This document shows, in pieces, positions 51,870-62,937 of a stretch of DNA of 64,000 nt. The notes below the pieces were generated by a model. The model saw only the letters and a program-made list of their open reading frames with translations, was not told where the DNA came from and did not search any database. Within the stretch, counting starts at the first letter, position 1. Each line of letters starts with the position of its first letter. The position numbers and the translations under genes are program-made. The DNA comes from Karstenula rhodostoma CBS 690.94 (lineage: Eukaryota; Ascomycota; Dothideomycetes; Pleosporales; Didymosphaeriaceae): assembly GCA_010093485.1 (NCBI GenBank), contig MU001512.1, positions 828,842 through 892,841 of the forward strand, written 5' to 3'.

Positions 51870-53685
51870 ATGGGAACTTTGGAAAAGGAGTCATCCCGCG
51901 ATAATAGCTTTGGAAAATCCGTGGAATTGGTCACAAGACGCGGTCAGAGGATTCTTTCGGGACAGGAAAGTCCAGAGTCCACAGAAAGAAGGCAAGAGCA
52001 ACAGAGTCAATCACGAAACAACATCGACATAAATGATTCTGCTAATACCCCAGTACACATTACTGAAACGCCACACACCCAAGCATCACGCCTACTGGTA
52101 GAGGAGCGTGATATATACAATGGAAATGGAGAAAGACATATATGCGGACACGCCTGTAGCCCCCATATGTTCCTCAACGAAACTACGTCCAAAAGCGCAG
52201 ATTGGGAAATGGTCCATTCTCTATTGCCAGAAGACTGGATGTGGGACATTGAGTACCACACCACTCATAGCACTGATGAAGACGACCGTGTATGCTGGAC
52301 CTGCACCCCAAGTGAACCAGAAGCCCCCAAGAATTTCCCGCTCACAATATCCGGTGCACCCGTTGTCATACCTGTAGAACACCAGTGGCCGCCGGGCGCT
52401 GGTGTGAATCCGCCACCGGATCCTCGGCCATCTGCACCAATCGACTGTACGGAAGAGCTCAGATTGGAAGTGATTCGCGACATATTCCTCACCTTCGAGG
52501 GTAGTATTGGATTCTATCTGCTCATCAACGGCCTACTGCAAATCCTCGTCCCGGAGACGTTTGATCGGAACTGGGCATCATCGCATCTACCGCACAAATT
52601 CGGAGGCTTGAAAATATCATACATCAACCAAATCATAAATCCCACAGCAACTATGTCTCCGAGCAAAACAGAGACAACGAAACCGCAAGGATCACAGCCA
52701 ACACAAAACTCCAGTAGGGACAGCTTATTCCGGCCATCTCGAACATCGGCCGCATCGTCATCACAGCCCCTCCGTATCAACGACTTCATTGAGGCAAAAG
52801 CCAAATCATCGCATAAGAAAGAGAGGTTTGCAGGGAGGATCGGTCTCAAGGTGACAAAACGCGGTGATGGCGATACATATCTGATCATATCAACACATGT
52901 CATCACCGAAGCGATACTAGCGAAGTCTCATCTTTCTGGGCTTTTAGGGAGGCGCGATCGGTTCGAGAAGCTTGACGACGATTGGAATGAGCATGTTGAG
53001 ATATGGGCGGGCAACGAGAAGGTAAGTCTCGTGAAAATAGTCAATATCCCCGGTTGGACTTACTCGTCACCAGATTGGTACAATCCACCAGACGTTTGAT
53101 CAGGATGCAGAAACCTATCCCAACGGCTTTAGACATGACATAACTCTCATCAAGTCTAATCACCCATCCAGCACCAATGACATCGTAACTCCCGTTCAAG
53201 ACCTGGGATGGCTCTGCCGCTTCGGCTGGCACGGCCTTCGCCAGCAGTCAGTACCTATCAAAGTTCTTCCAGCAACAGACGCGCACCACTCTGCTAAGAC
53301 GCTCAAGTGTTCAACTCCCTCGCAAGTTCTTGTGGTTGGCGAGGGCGTATTTCTCACCCAGAGTGCTACAAAACCTACGCGCAATCAGGATATTTCCTCT
53401 TGGAAGGATTTTATCTCGCGCGCCGTCTTATACAGAGTGTACCCGGATCTCGACCCGCCCACCGGGTATAGTGGGTTGGCTTTGTACACTGAGGGTGTGA
53501 GGGAGGATGGGACAGAGGGACCAGGTGTGGTGGGGTTTCAAAGTTTTGTGCAGAGGAGCGGACACGTGCAGAACTTTGAGATGGAAGGAGGCGCGTTGGA
53601 TAAAAGGTTAAGATTGGGACGGGTGGCTTTCTATGGTGCGTTTGAAGTGCCGGACGAGGTGAAGACAAACTATCAGATTATGTAA
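51870..53685 (+). CDS. Orphan protein of a lineage-specific family (two exons)
   Basis: Exons 51870-53021 and 53074-53685 (GTAAGT donor, GTCACCAG acceptor, 52-nt intron) give 587 residues. The N-terminal ~90 residues are polar and disordered. Next come Cys/His-rich spots (ICGHACSPH and VCWTC). A hydrophobic segment, LTFEGSIGFYLLINGLLQIL, lies near residue 220. The C-terminal half (from ERFAGRIGLKVTKRGDGDTY) reads as a beta-rich folded domain, continued across the intron (IGTIHQTFDQD, FRHDITLIKS, VLVVGEGVFLTQSATK). Its layout faintly recalls trypsin-like folds, but I see no convincing catalytic triad. Function is unknown. It converges on the next gene with only 74 bases between stops. Confidence 0.65.
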
Positions 53686-53759
53686 TAGCAGTTGGAATAT
53701 AGAAAGGAATGTCTGAACCGGAGAGCTGTGTAAGCTGATGCGAACAGACGTGTCGTCGA

Positions 53760-55176
53760 TTATTTGAAAGAGCCTACGACCTGGGCAACTCCAAGAACAA
53801 CTTGAACAAACGTCAACAAGACGACGACAGTTGCGAAGCTGGTCCCCGTTAGTTACTTCCCCAATCAAGGGATAAACATACCAGAAGGTCCAGAACTGGA
53901 GCGTGTCTCTTCTATCTCTAAACAATATCCATATGCTCCAAGGCTTGGCTGCTTGCAAGTGTTCTTCTAGCTCAACGACGCGAGACCATAAGCACGGAAA
54001 GAGTTCTTGTGTCCAATCTGAAGCTTCCGTTCCATTCATTAAAACCACAAGTAACGGGTCGTACTCGCTTTGGCGATCGCTCTTTCGAACTCGAGCTTTT
54101 GTTGCGGGTTTGTAGGCGCACACCTTCCGGTACTTCCGAATTATATGAGCCCTGTGACGATGAGCGGAGCAAGACCAGCACCAGCAAAACTTGCGGATAC
54201 CTAGCCAATGCCAAATTCTCGCATGTTTTGGCGGATCCGGCCAGGCATTGAAAAGTATGCAGTATGATTCTTGGATCTCCTGTCGTAGTTCGGACGGTAT
54301 ACCTACCGCGTTCGCCAATGAGGTCGCGTTGAGAGCGCAGGGAAGTGCAAAGATTTCGAGAACATGACGGCCACCAATGCGCGAAAGCAACATATGCTGA
54401 GAGATATTGTAAGTCCATTGTAACTTAACAGCCGCGAGTACGTTGAGTGTGAAGGCGTTGACACGAGTCGCTTTGATCGAGAGCGATTCAAGTGAGTCCA
54501 TCGTCAATGCGGATCGTGTGAGCAAGGATGGGCTCGAAGGGCTTCTCCATAGAACGCTCCTATGCGAGCCGTTGCTTTGATTCAGCAATGAAACGAGCTT
54601 CATGGCAGTGCGCAAAATGTCATCTTCGGGTGCAGCGTGCGCAGGTCGCGGCTGCATGTAAGGGCTGGGAAGTAGACAGCTTCGGCGAATTAACCCTTCC
54701 AGGTCCTCATAATATGCCTCTTTGTGGGAGTTTTCAACCCCTGTCTGTAGATTGTATGCCAATATGACCTTCCGAAAGCCATTGGGAGCTTGGACGAAAG
54801 AGCCCAGCAGCATTGCCCAAGTGCCTACAATGTACATGACAGTGTCCTCTACATCCTCTCTCCTCGACACACTATCAGGATTCGTGTCCGCAAACATCGT
54901 TTCGCCGTCGGTAGAGATCAGAGCATCTAGGAGCGCGCGAATACTGCGTAATCTGGTGGAAGGCTGGGTGGGTTTCTCCGCATCGGCGGAGCAGTGCTTG
55001 ATTACGTGTACGAAAAGACAGAGATGATTTTCAAGCGTACCGCGACCGATGTGCCGATTCGCAATGTATCGTATATGTGGCTCGGCACTTAGGTCGTTTG
55101 GATAGTTATCGTAGCCTAATGCATGGGCAAGTGCAACGCGGTGGTGATCAGGGAGGTTCACGCGCCTGCGAGACAT
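53760..55176 (-). CDS. Orphan protein with C-terminal membrane helix (two exons)
   Basis: Exon 55176-53882 and exon 53838-53760 give 457 residues over a 43-nt intron (GTATGT donor, CTAACGGGGACCAG branch/acceptor). The join replaces an odd unspliced tail with FCFATVVVLLTFVQVVLGVAQVVGSFK, a clean membrane helix after the family motif WILFRDRRDTLQFWTFW. This ending and the EYDPLLVVLMN and VVELEEHLQAAKPWSIWILF segments are typical of a large Dothideomycete family of unknown function. The N-terminal ~300 residues are helical with no known domain. A likely tail-anchored membrane protein. Without the intron the frame would run on to 53608. Confidence 0.8.
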
Positions 55177-55686
55177 GGTAAGTTGCTAGATGCTTAGTGA
55201 TATAGGCATGCGTTATAGCGGCAGGACGAAGCACTAAATATGCTTCCATTTTGCGTCGATGCTCAAGGCTGAAGCTGCGGTGCATCTGTGGGCTGAGGTT
55301 AATGTGGGGGTTACGAGAGCAAGGGTTCAGGGCGGGGGTGAACTAAACTGCTTCGAGACGAGAGCTGGAATGTAAAACCTGGTTTGCGACGGTTACTGGT
55401 GTTAATAATGGTGTAGAAAACAATGATACTAGTAGACCTTTGCGTTACAGGGGATCCTCACTGGCAAACGGTCGACCAGCGGCAACCTACACTACTATAG
55501 GTACAATCCGTTCACCTTGTTGCCTGAGGCGTGAGGCTTATCGTATTCCCACCCCGTTTGCCTGCCAGGTCGGGCTTACACGTCCGCGGCTTGCTTCATT
55601 TTGATTGCCTCATGCATATATCTTCAGCACAGCACCCATGCGGGGTGGGCAAATTCACAGTTGACGCCAGTAAGAATCATACAACC
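55177..55686. other. Divergent intergenic region
   Basis: 510 bases between the membrane-anchored orphan (-) and the 2EXR-like gene (+). No gene or clear promoter element is recognised. Confidence 0.5.
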
Positions 55687-56283
55687 ATGTTCGCGTGGTT
55701 CAGAAGCCTGTTGTCTCCAGCCCTTCCAATCACCAACCGTGTCCGACAGAGGGCACTAAAATCTCGGAAACGCAGCCTCTCTGTCGATCGAAAGGGTCGC
55801 AAGACGAAAACACAAACCCAATCGCCATTCTTCTCGAAGCTGCCACCTGAAATCCGGTTTATGATATACGAAATGGTCCTTTGTGAAACGGCACAAGTGC
55901 ATATAATAGTCAAGGGCTGCAAGCGCGAAGGCGACACGACTCAAATGTATGGCAGAACCTGCGTTGAACCAAGGAGGTATTGTCCCCCAGGTTCAAGGTG
56001 TAGGGTGCAGAGTCAGCTGTTGTTGACTTGCCGAATGGTGTAAGCATAGCCCTTCGTGCTTTGTGGTACAATTAGGAACTGATCCAATGGCAGCTACCGC
56101 GAAGCTATCGATATTCTTTATTCTAAGAATGCGTTCATTTTCCAGAGCGAGTACGACTTCGTGCTGTTTGGCCGGCAGACGGTTCCACGCCATCTTGGCA
56201 AGATAAAGAAGGTGTGCATTGGAACATTCGACTACGAAGGAAAACCGCAATTCATATCTTTGCCTTTGGAACTACTTGATTAG
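55687..56283 (+). CDS. 2EXR/F-box-like fungal protein (two exons)
   Basis: Exons 55687-56039 and 56094-56283 (GTAAGC donor, ATGGCAG acceptor) give 180 residues. A basic N-terminus with RKRSLSVDRKGRKTK leads into FFSKLPPEIRFMIYEMVLCE, the 2EXR/F-box-like core. The join recreates LLLTCRMVYREAIDILYSKNAF, the usual second motif of the family; unspliced reading stops right after LLLTCRMV. The gene is short against most members (250-400 residues), with the end at LPLELLD. Function is unknown. The third protein of this broad type in the window. Confidence 0.8.
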
Positions 56284-57060
56284 CGTATGAACCACTGTTT
56301 GCTTCTGTATCCTACCGATCTGACCCGAAATCAGAGACTACGAACGATCAAAACAGGATGTTGACCGTTTAGAGAAGAAGCGTATAGATGGCCAGAGATT
56401 CAAAGCAGACCAATGGGGCACCTATACAGGATATTGTACATCAGTAGCTTACTAGTGAAGCTGTAAAATATAGTATAACAGAAATTCAGTGGGAAGGGAT
56501 TTGAGCAGTAGTAGTGGTCACCCACCTGGATAAATATACCACAGTCCTGGAGCGCGAGTCATCACGGGACCCACACATGCAAAAAGTCTAAAAACATACA
56601 ACAGCGGGGATTCCGGAACCGTCACCGATTTCCGTACTAATCCGCCGGTATCCTGCTTAAGTACCGCTGAGCGAACGGGAAGCGCTGGATTCAGGATCCT
56701 ATGGTCGTATGTGAAGACAACAGTACGGCGTGATACTTATATACCTGGTACGTTCCACTGCCATCTACTCCACCTACTTTAATGCATCGCAATATACAGC
56801 GCGTTGTTCAGCATATTCCTCTTACTAGAAAAATGCTGTTCAGTCTCGCAGCTGAGCATGGGCTTTAGCGCATGCATCGCGCTGCTCTTAAAATAACGTC
56901 TTTCTGATCGTGTCGATGTATTGTTACAACTCAAAGGCGATCAGATGGCCTTCTGACGTGGGTATCATCTTACTCAAAGGAAATCATGACCTCGTATGTT
57001 GTCAAGTGCTTCAGCCGTCACAATGCCTATCCCAGGCCAATGCACCATGTTGTCTATTCC
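56284..57060. other. Intergenic region, no gene seen
   Basis: 777 bases of AT-richer convergent 3' sequence. Frames are short. No repeat or RNA gene recognised. Confidence 0.5.
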
Positions 57061-58044
57061 TCAACCTGCTTGCTCTCTTTGCATGCGCCTTCGCTCATCT
57101 AACTCCTTACACCTCTTTAATGTGTATTCCTCTAACTCCTTGAGGTTCGCGAATTGTGGCCTTCCGGGGGCAGCTCCTAGCCCTTTGCCAATGCCGAAAG
57201 AAGTTTTGAATGTCTTGCTTGGCTGCGGTGTTCCCAGCGGGGTGGAAGGTGCGGAGAATTTGGCTTTCAAGTCCGACTTCGTCTCGGACTCCTTGCTAGC
57301 CCACGCCACAGACTCTAGGAAAGGATAGTCGACCTTACCGCCAGTGACAGCAGCGTACGCGCTGTCGAGACGATCATAGACCACAGTCACAGTAGCCTCG
57401 AGCCTTCTGTGCTTCTCTCCAGGCACCTTAACTTTCTTGTCGCTGCCTATGACCACAGCATCGATGTGCCCATACCGCTCAAACATGCTCATCATAACGT
57501 CTTTGTCCCAAGTCGCTGCTTCGCCTTCTCGTCGAAACCGTACCTTGACTGAACGGTCCAACTGTGCCTTGAGCTCCTCATCTTGCTTCTCCTTCTGTAT
57601 GCGGTCCTGGTACTCCTCCCTCTTTTTCCGCCCCTCCTCCGCAAGCCGTGCAATCAATTGGTCGCGCTCGGTCGCTGCCTCCCGTCGTCGCTTCAAGTTC
57701 TGTATGCCCTCACGCTCTGCTTTCTCCAGCTCCTCCACCATCTGCCGCCGCTGCGCACCCAGTCGCCCTTTCTCAAGCTCCCTCTCCTGCTGCCGCCGCC
57801 GCTGCCTGTCATATTCGCCTTTGAGGGCAGGGTCGAGAAGTATGTCACGAGCGATACCGAGGAGAATGAACTGCTCCGCCGCTTGTGCGTTGTCTGGGTT
57901 CTTGTCGGGATGATATTTGACAGAGGTTTTGCGGTATTGGCGTTTGATTACTGATTCATCGGCGAGGATATCGATGCCGAGAAGCTCGTAGAAATCTTCG
58001 GTAGTGTTCTTCGCGACATCCTCGAGATCTTTGTTGTCGGCCAT
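57061..58044 (-). CDS. CWF23: J-domain protein with RRM, Cwf23/DNAJC17 type
   Basis: Single exon, 327 residues from the ATG at 58044. The J-domain spans residues ~17-80, with the Hsp70-contact motif HPD at 45-47 (KYHPDKNP). It is followed by a long charged helix (residues ~80-165, RRRQQERELEKGRLGAQRRQ and so on) and an RRM-like fold (about 168-260) with VKVRFRREGEAATWDKDVMM and a YGHIDAVVIG strand. The C-terminus FANLKELEEYTLKRCKELDERRR is conserved in the family. Homologues in fission yeast (Cwf23) and human (DNAJC17) join the spliceosome and help disassembly or intron choice. Identification rests on the domain order. Confidence 0.9.
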   Translation of the reverse strand: MADNKDLEDVAKNTTEDFYELLGIDILADESVIKRQYRKTSVKYHPDKNPDNAQAAEQFILLGIARDILLDPALKGEYDRQRRRQQERELEKGRLGAQRRQMVEELEKAEREGIQNLKRRREAATERDQLIARLAEEGRKKREEYQDRIQKEKQDEELKAQLDRSVKVRFRREGEAATWDKDVMMSMFERYGHIDAVVIGSDKKVKVPGEKHRRLEATVTVVYDRLDSAYAAVTGGKVDYPFLESVAWASKESETKSDLKAKFSAPSTPLGTPQPSKTFKTSFGIGKGLGAAPGRPQFANLKELEEYTLKRCKELDERRRMQREQAG

Positions 58045-58393
58045 GCTGATTGTCTATGCAGCGCGTATGTCAAGGTCTTGAGTGCCCGTCTCCAAAGCCA
58101 GTGAGTATCCTTGCACTTGTTCGACTCGCGGCGACAATGCGCCGGCTCGGACAAGAGGTGAGTGCCGGAGGTGGTCCCTTTGAGAGGCTTCTGTGTTCGT
58201 ACGATGCGTGCGCGTGGTTCGAAGAGCTTGAGCGCAACTCGTTTGCGCAGGCGGCAAGTTGAAACCCTGGGTCACGTGCGTGATCGGCCGCGCTAAATCG
58301 GAACATTTCCGTCCACCGTTTCTGCAGCTGCAGGAAGCCGCAGAAAGTGCTTCCCCGCCCATGTTCAATCCACTCCTTCTCAAACGCACCACC
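58045..58393. promoter_or_regulatory. Bidirectional promoter (CWF23-like / PUS4)
   Basis: 349 bases between divergent ATGs, counting from the second PUS4 start. It includes CACGTG at 58273-58278, a possible E-box-type bHLH site. No TATA box seen. Confidence 0.5.
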
Positions 58394-59830
58394 ATGGCCT
58401 CACCCACAAAAGAGAGCCAGAAGGTGCTCGAAGGCATCTTTGGTAAGCGATTCCCCATAACCTTACTCGACCCCAAAATTATGCTACCGGTTCCACTCGG
58501 AAGATTCAAGAAAGACGCTAATAAGTGTACAGCTATCAACAAACCCCAATGGGCATCCTCTGCCGGCGTTCTCCGCGATCTCCAAACGCACTTCGATAAA
58601 TCGACCCTCTTCGCACCATGGATCACACACACTAAGCGCGCAATGGAGCTTTCCGGCTCAAAGAAGAGGCACATCCAGAACCTCAAGGTCAAACTCGGTC
58701 ACGGCGGCACCCTCGACCCGCTCGCAACGGGCGTTCTCATCGTCGGTGTGGGGCGCGGCACCAAGTGCCTTTCGCGCTTCCTCGAATGCACCAAGTCGTA
58801 CGAATGTGTCGTGCTGTTCGGTGCTGCAACTGATAGCTACGATGCTGTGGGCAAGATTGTGAGCAAGGGAGAATACCAACACGTCACAAAGGAGTTGGTG
58901 GAAGAGAAACTCGCTCAGTTCAGGGGGAAGATCATGCAGAAGCCGAGCGTGTTCTCAGCATTGAAGGTTGACGGGAAGAAGATGTACGAGTATGCCAGAG
59001 CGGGTGGGGACATCCCTGAGGTGCCAGCACGACCAGTGGAGGTGGAGAAACTGGAGCTTGTCGAGTGGCTGGATTCCGGGTCGCATGAGTTTGCCTGGCC
59101 GAAAGAGGAGATTGATGGCACAGAAAAGGTTGGCGCGGAAAGGCTATTGGGAATACGGAAGAAGGATGCAGACGTGGCGGCGTCGCGAAGCAAAAAAAGG
59201 TCGCGATCACCCGAGGACGCGCTTGTGATAGGCGAGAACTCGTTGTCCAAGAAACCCAGGGAGGACGGCGAGCACTCCATGTCAGGCGCGCTTCCGGTAG
59301 AAACTGGCTCAACCGAGGTCTCTGCCGACGCGGCTCCCGTGAAAGCAATCCCTACAGAAGGCCCTGCAGATGAAGCTCCCGCAGAATCAACCTCTGCTAA
59401 TGGAACAGAGACCGGACCTGCAGAGGATGCACAACCCCCTGAGCCATCACCGGCACAGACTTCTCCACCACCAAATCCCCCGGCAGTCCGTCTCCGCATG
59501 ACCGTAACATCCGGCTTCTACGTCCGTTCCCTCTGCCACGACCTCGGCTTAGCCTGCAACTCGCTCGGTCTAATGTCTTCTCTGATACGCACACGACAAG
59601 GCGACTACGAGCTAGAAAAGAACGTGCTCAACTACTCTGACTTGGAGGCCGGCATCGATACATGGGAACCCAAAGTGCAAAATCACCTAGAAGATTTCAT
59701 GGAGAAGGAAGGGTGGGAAGCGGAAGAGGTTCTCAACGAGGAGGAGTGGAAAGAGAAGGCCAAGGAACAGCGGAGAGACAGCGATAGGAACAGGAGTTAT
59801 CGCGGAGGTGGTAAGAACTGGAGGAGGTGA
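58394..59830 (+). CDS. PUS4: tRNA pseudouridine-55 synthase Pus4 (TruB family), two exons
   Basis: Makes pseudouridine at position 55 of the T loop in tRNAs of cytosol and mitochondria. Exon 58394-58442 and exon 58533-59830 give 448 residues. The 90-nt intron is a multiple of three and free of stops, so an unspliced reading hides it by inserting 30 residues between EGIF and AINKPQ; splicing restores the canonical EGIFAINKPQWASSAGVL. The ATG at 58394 has a good context (CACCATGG). An upstream in-frame ATG at 58361 would add 11 residues, perhaps a mitochondrial form. The catalytic loop GHGGTLDPLATGVL has Asp at ~78. KPSVFSALKVDGKKMYEYAR and VTSGFYVRSLCHDLG complete the fold. A ~110-residue Ala/Glu/Pro-rich insert (about 315-420) interrupts it. 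Confidence 0.93.
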   Translation: MASPTKESQKVLEGIFGKRFPITLLDPKIMLPVPLGRFKKDANKCTAINKPQWASSAGVLRDLQTHFDKSTLFAPWITHTKRAMELSGSKKRHIQNLKVKLGHGGTLDPLATGVLIVGVGRGTKCLSRFLECTKSYECVVLFGAATDSYDAVGKIVSKGEYQHVTKELVEEKLAQFRGKIMQKPSVFSALKVDGKKMYEYARAGGDIPEVPARPVEVEKLELVEWLDSGSHEFAWPKEEIDGTEKVGAERLLGIRKKDADVAASRSKKRSRSPEDALVIGENSLSKKPREDGEHSMSGALPVETGSTEVSADAAPVKAIPTEGPADEAPAESTSANGTETGPAEDAQPPEPSPAQTSPPPNPPAVRLRMTVTSGFYVRSLCHDLGLACNSLGLMSSLIRTRQGDYELEKNVLNYSDLEAGIDTWEPKVQNHLEDFMEKEGWEAEEVLNEEEWKEKAKEQRRDSDRNRSYRGGGKNWRR

Positions 59831-60008
59831 CGAGATTCGGGCAGCTCCACTTGTATTCTTGTATATCTTTGAGATACCCCTTGACACTTGGCTTCACTTG
59901 AAGATAAAATTCTATTAAACGCCTTGCCTATGCAGCTTGGTCTCTTGGGACCGGACCGGAGCACCCCCAGCGCCGTGCATGCTAACCAAACTGAAACAAT
60001 CTTGAAAA

Positions 60009-61539
60009 CTAAATTGATGCGGTGTCATTGCGCAAACTTCTGCTGCTTCGAATGCTATCCCTCCGGCTTCTCATACTGTCTCTTCTGCTTGACAGGCTCT
60101 CTCTGACACTGAGAATCGGCTCCGCGCCCTGCATGCCACTCTCCTCGTCTTTGGTATCTTCGTGGTTGATGAACAAGAACGAGACAACCATAACAGCAGC
60201 GCCGACCCAATATAGCGGGCTACTATACTGCTTATCCAGCACCATCTGCCCAACCAAACTCAACGGGATCGTCAAGCTAAGACCGACGGTGATGATGAGT
60301 GGGGAAGTAAGCAGCATGGAATATGCCCAACAAAAGTCAGAGACCAGCGAAGAAGCCGAGTTAACAAGTACAATGGTAAGGATCTTGCCAGTGGGTGGCA
60401 GCTGGAAGGGCTCGATACCCGTCAGATGAAGGACGACCATCCCGGGCCAGAGCAGAAAGACGTTGAGAGTGCCAACTAAACCAAAGAAGAGCGGCATGTT
60501 GACTTTGCTTTCGTCGCCGATGCGTTTCTTCATGTAGACAGCGTAGAAGCCGTATAGGACGGCGGAGATGAACGCCATGGCGTCGCCAATGGCGAGCTCG
60601 CGAGGTGTCTTGTGTGGGAACGTACCGCGGTTCTCGTCGGTTCCGCCAGAGACATCGACAGAGGAGATGAGGATGACGCCGGCAAGGGAAGCGCAGACGC
60701 CGAAAAACTTGCGCAACGTAAAGCGCTCTACCCGCATGAGTGAGCCGCAAAGGAGCGTCCAGATGGAGGATGTCGAAGCGAGGATCGTGGAAGAGGCGAC
60801 CGTCGTGTATTCCAGACAGGCGGCGGCGAAGTAGTTGGCCAGGAACCATAGGAGGCAGAACTCCAGGCCCAGCTTCACTGTCTCACCCAGTGTCAACCCT
60901 TCTTCTTCTGCATCCAACATCGCGCCAATTTCCTGGCTTTCGCCGAGCTCATGGCCGAGCAGGAGGGACGTTGCGCCGGAAGCGTGATCGTGGCTCGACT
61001 TTGAAAACATAGAAGAACCGGACGAGGATTCATGGTCGCGGAGGAGTTTGTAGCGGCCCACGCGGCGCTGTAGCAGGTTGCGGATCTGCATGATCAAAGG
61101 CTGATGCTTGATGGTCTCTCGGTCGTCCCAAGCATGCTTTAAAAACATAGGAATAAGGGGTATCATGAAGAATGCGGTGTTGACGTAGGTAACGAAATAG
61201 GGTTTGGAGTAAGAGTCGTCAGCGAAGATGGTCTGTTCTGTGCAGTCAGCTTTTGTTCACTCTCCACAATGCTGAGAAGGATGCGATGGGATCAAGACGT
61301 ACACTAGCCAGGAAGTTGGATGCCGTCCAGAGGAACACCGTGGCCAGCAGCAGTAATATTCCTACGGCGTGTCTCCATTTCGACTTGGGCGACTTCTTGC
61401 CCTCGCTCCACACGCTGACCACGCTCGCCGGGCTCGCCGGGCTCTGTATCGGGCTGGCGAAGTCGCTATTGTAGTGTCTGTCCTGGGCGTCTTCGCTGTC
61501 TCGCGGCGAAGGAGCCACGTTCATGGGCGGCGGAGGCAT
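60009..61539 (-). CDS. Drug/metabolite-type transporter, SLC35F-like (two exons)
   Basis: Exons 61539-61303 and 61232-60009 (GTACGT donor, CACAGAACAG acceptor) give 486 residues. About ten membrane helices of the EamA/DMT fold are present: the first spans HAVGILLLLATVFLWTASNFL in exon 1, the next FADDSYSKPYFVTYVNTAFFMIP. After a ~120-residue cytosolic insert come LGLEFCLLWFLANYFAAACL, the VASSTILASTSSIWTLL repeat signature, FFGVCASLAGVILISSVDV and others. It resembles the SLC35F/YML018C vacuolar group, thought to carry nucleotide-sugar-like or thiamine-like solutes, but the substrate is unproven. The C-terminal tail is Ser/Arg-rich (SSRRDSMRSRRDSIRSSRS), a likely phosphorylation zone. Confidence 0.88.
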
Positions 61540-62098
61540 AGAGGGGAGTGTCAAAGGCGCGTCGCGGACGCCCGGGGCTAGGGAGGCTGTCGGGGATAGG
61601 ATGTGAGAGAAACGAAAGTCAAAGTGCTCCGTTGTCGCGCAGCATCGAGCGAAAGGGTGCCCATGGAAGGTTGGGACGGGTGGCTCGGCTAGACTAAGGC
61701 AGCAGTGAGCGTGGTAGTAGAGGAAACCTGTGACCAGGGACGGATGTTTCGGAGCCCAGGGCGTGTATCTGGTGTTTCTGGCACCCACCTCGGCCTTGTA
61801 CACTAGGACAACGGCGCGTGCACTAACGCCACACCTTGTGGCGCTGACGACCGCTGACGACCGCTGACGACCGATCCACTGTACGTCCAACGCTGCATTT
61901 GGCCAATAAGTCGTAGTTCCTGTTATATTGCACTCGGGGTACTATGTAATCTGCCAGTGTATTGCGTACAAGAAACGAATCGAGTGAGAAGAAACTCTCT
62001 CATCAGAGAGAATGCACGCGCCAGACACCAAACTCCGCGACAGACTCAGGTAGAAGACGCAGTCGCCGAAGCGCTGGATGCACACGACACGCCCAAGA
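61540..62098. other. Intergenic region with a short tandem repeat
   Basis: Between two minus-strand genes: the transporter promoter and the YPT7 3' flank. Three 10-nt CGCTGACGAC copies lie at 61842-61871. The transporter frame is open upstream of its ATG but has no better start. Confidence 0.55.
61842..61871. repeat. Three tandem 10-nt repeats (CGCTGACGAC)
   Basis: Three identical 10-base units in a row, about 300 bases upstream of the transporter ATG. Confidence 0.85.
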
Positions 62099-62937
62099 CT
62101 AGCAAGCACAACCGCCATCACCACCCGGCTTCAGGTCAATCGGAATCGTCTCTGGGAAGTCAGAGTTGAAGTCGCCCACTTCCTCCTGTGCCAGAGCTTG
62201 CCGCGCGATGACTTCAAACGCTTGCTCTACGTTGATGGCCTCTTTTGCGCTCGTCTCGAAATAGGGAATACCGCCCTTGGACTGGCAGTAGGTCATGGCA
62301 CGCTTTTGCGAAATCTGCGCACGGTCAGACGGCCTCAGGTACAGCGCAGCACAGGCTCACCATTCTCTTGCTCTCCTCCACATCGATCTTGTTGCCGATT
62401 ACGACGAAAGGGAAGCTCTCAGGGTCCATTGGGCTAGCTTGCACCAGGAACTCATCGCGCCAGCTGTCCAGTGTGTCAAAGCTCTTGGAGTTGTTGACGT
62501 CGTAGACGAGCACGCAGCAATCCGCGCCGCGGTAGAAGGCTACGCCTAACGACTGAAACCTCTCCTGCCCAGCCGTGTCCCACAACTGCCTCGTGTCAGC
62601 GCCGTCTCATCTCGCCCTGTTGCTGTGTCCGCACCTGCATCGTCACCAGGCGGTCGTCTACGAGAACCTCTTTGGTGAGGAAATCGGCGCCTATCGTGGC
62701 TTTGTAGCTCGCGCTGAACTTCTTGTTGACCTAGTCGTGTGTTAGACCGAGCTGCCGATGGTACCTTGCGATTCGATCGAAGGGGAGGACTGCGCGCGCG
62801 TACATATTGGTTCATTAAGCTGGTCTTGCCGACCCCGCTGTCACCGAGGATGATGACCTGTCCGTCATTAGTCAGAGAACGTGAACCCGCCTGCCGCGTC
62901 ACCATACCTTCAAAAGAACCTTTTTTCGTGATGCCAT
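62099..62937 (-). CDS. YPT7: Rab7-type small GTPase Ypt7 (five exons)
   Basis: Controls late endosome and vacuole fusion through the HOPS complex. Exons 62937-62908, 62857-62804, 62730-62635, 62585-62361 and 62314-62099 give 206 residues, the normal Rab7 length. Motifs: P-loop GDSGVGKTS (15-23), switch I with [14 protein letters not shown], switch [15 protein letters not shown] (62-74), GNKIDVE (124-130), ETSAKEA, and the C-terminal prenylation pair CAC. The first exon codes only for [10 protein letters not shown], so the ORF view misses the start. All introns are 46-73 nt. Identification is secure. Confidence 0.96.

Noticed and set aside
51837..51887. A 51-nt intron removing the TAG at 51840
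   Set aside because: The donor GTTTAG and acceptor GGAAAAG are both poor, so I kept the two frames as separate entries and reported the ambiguity.
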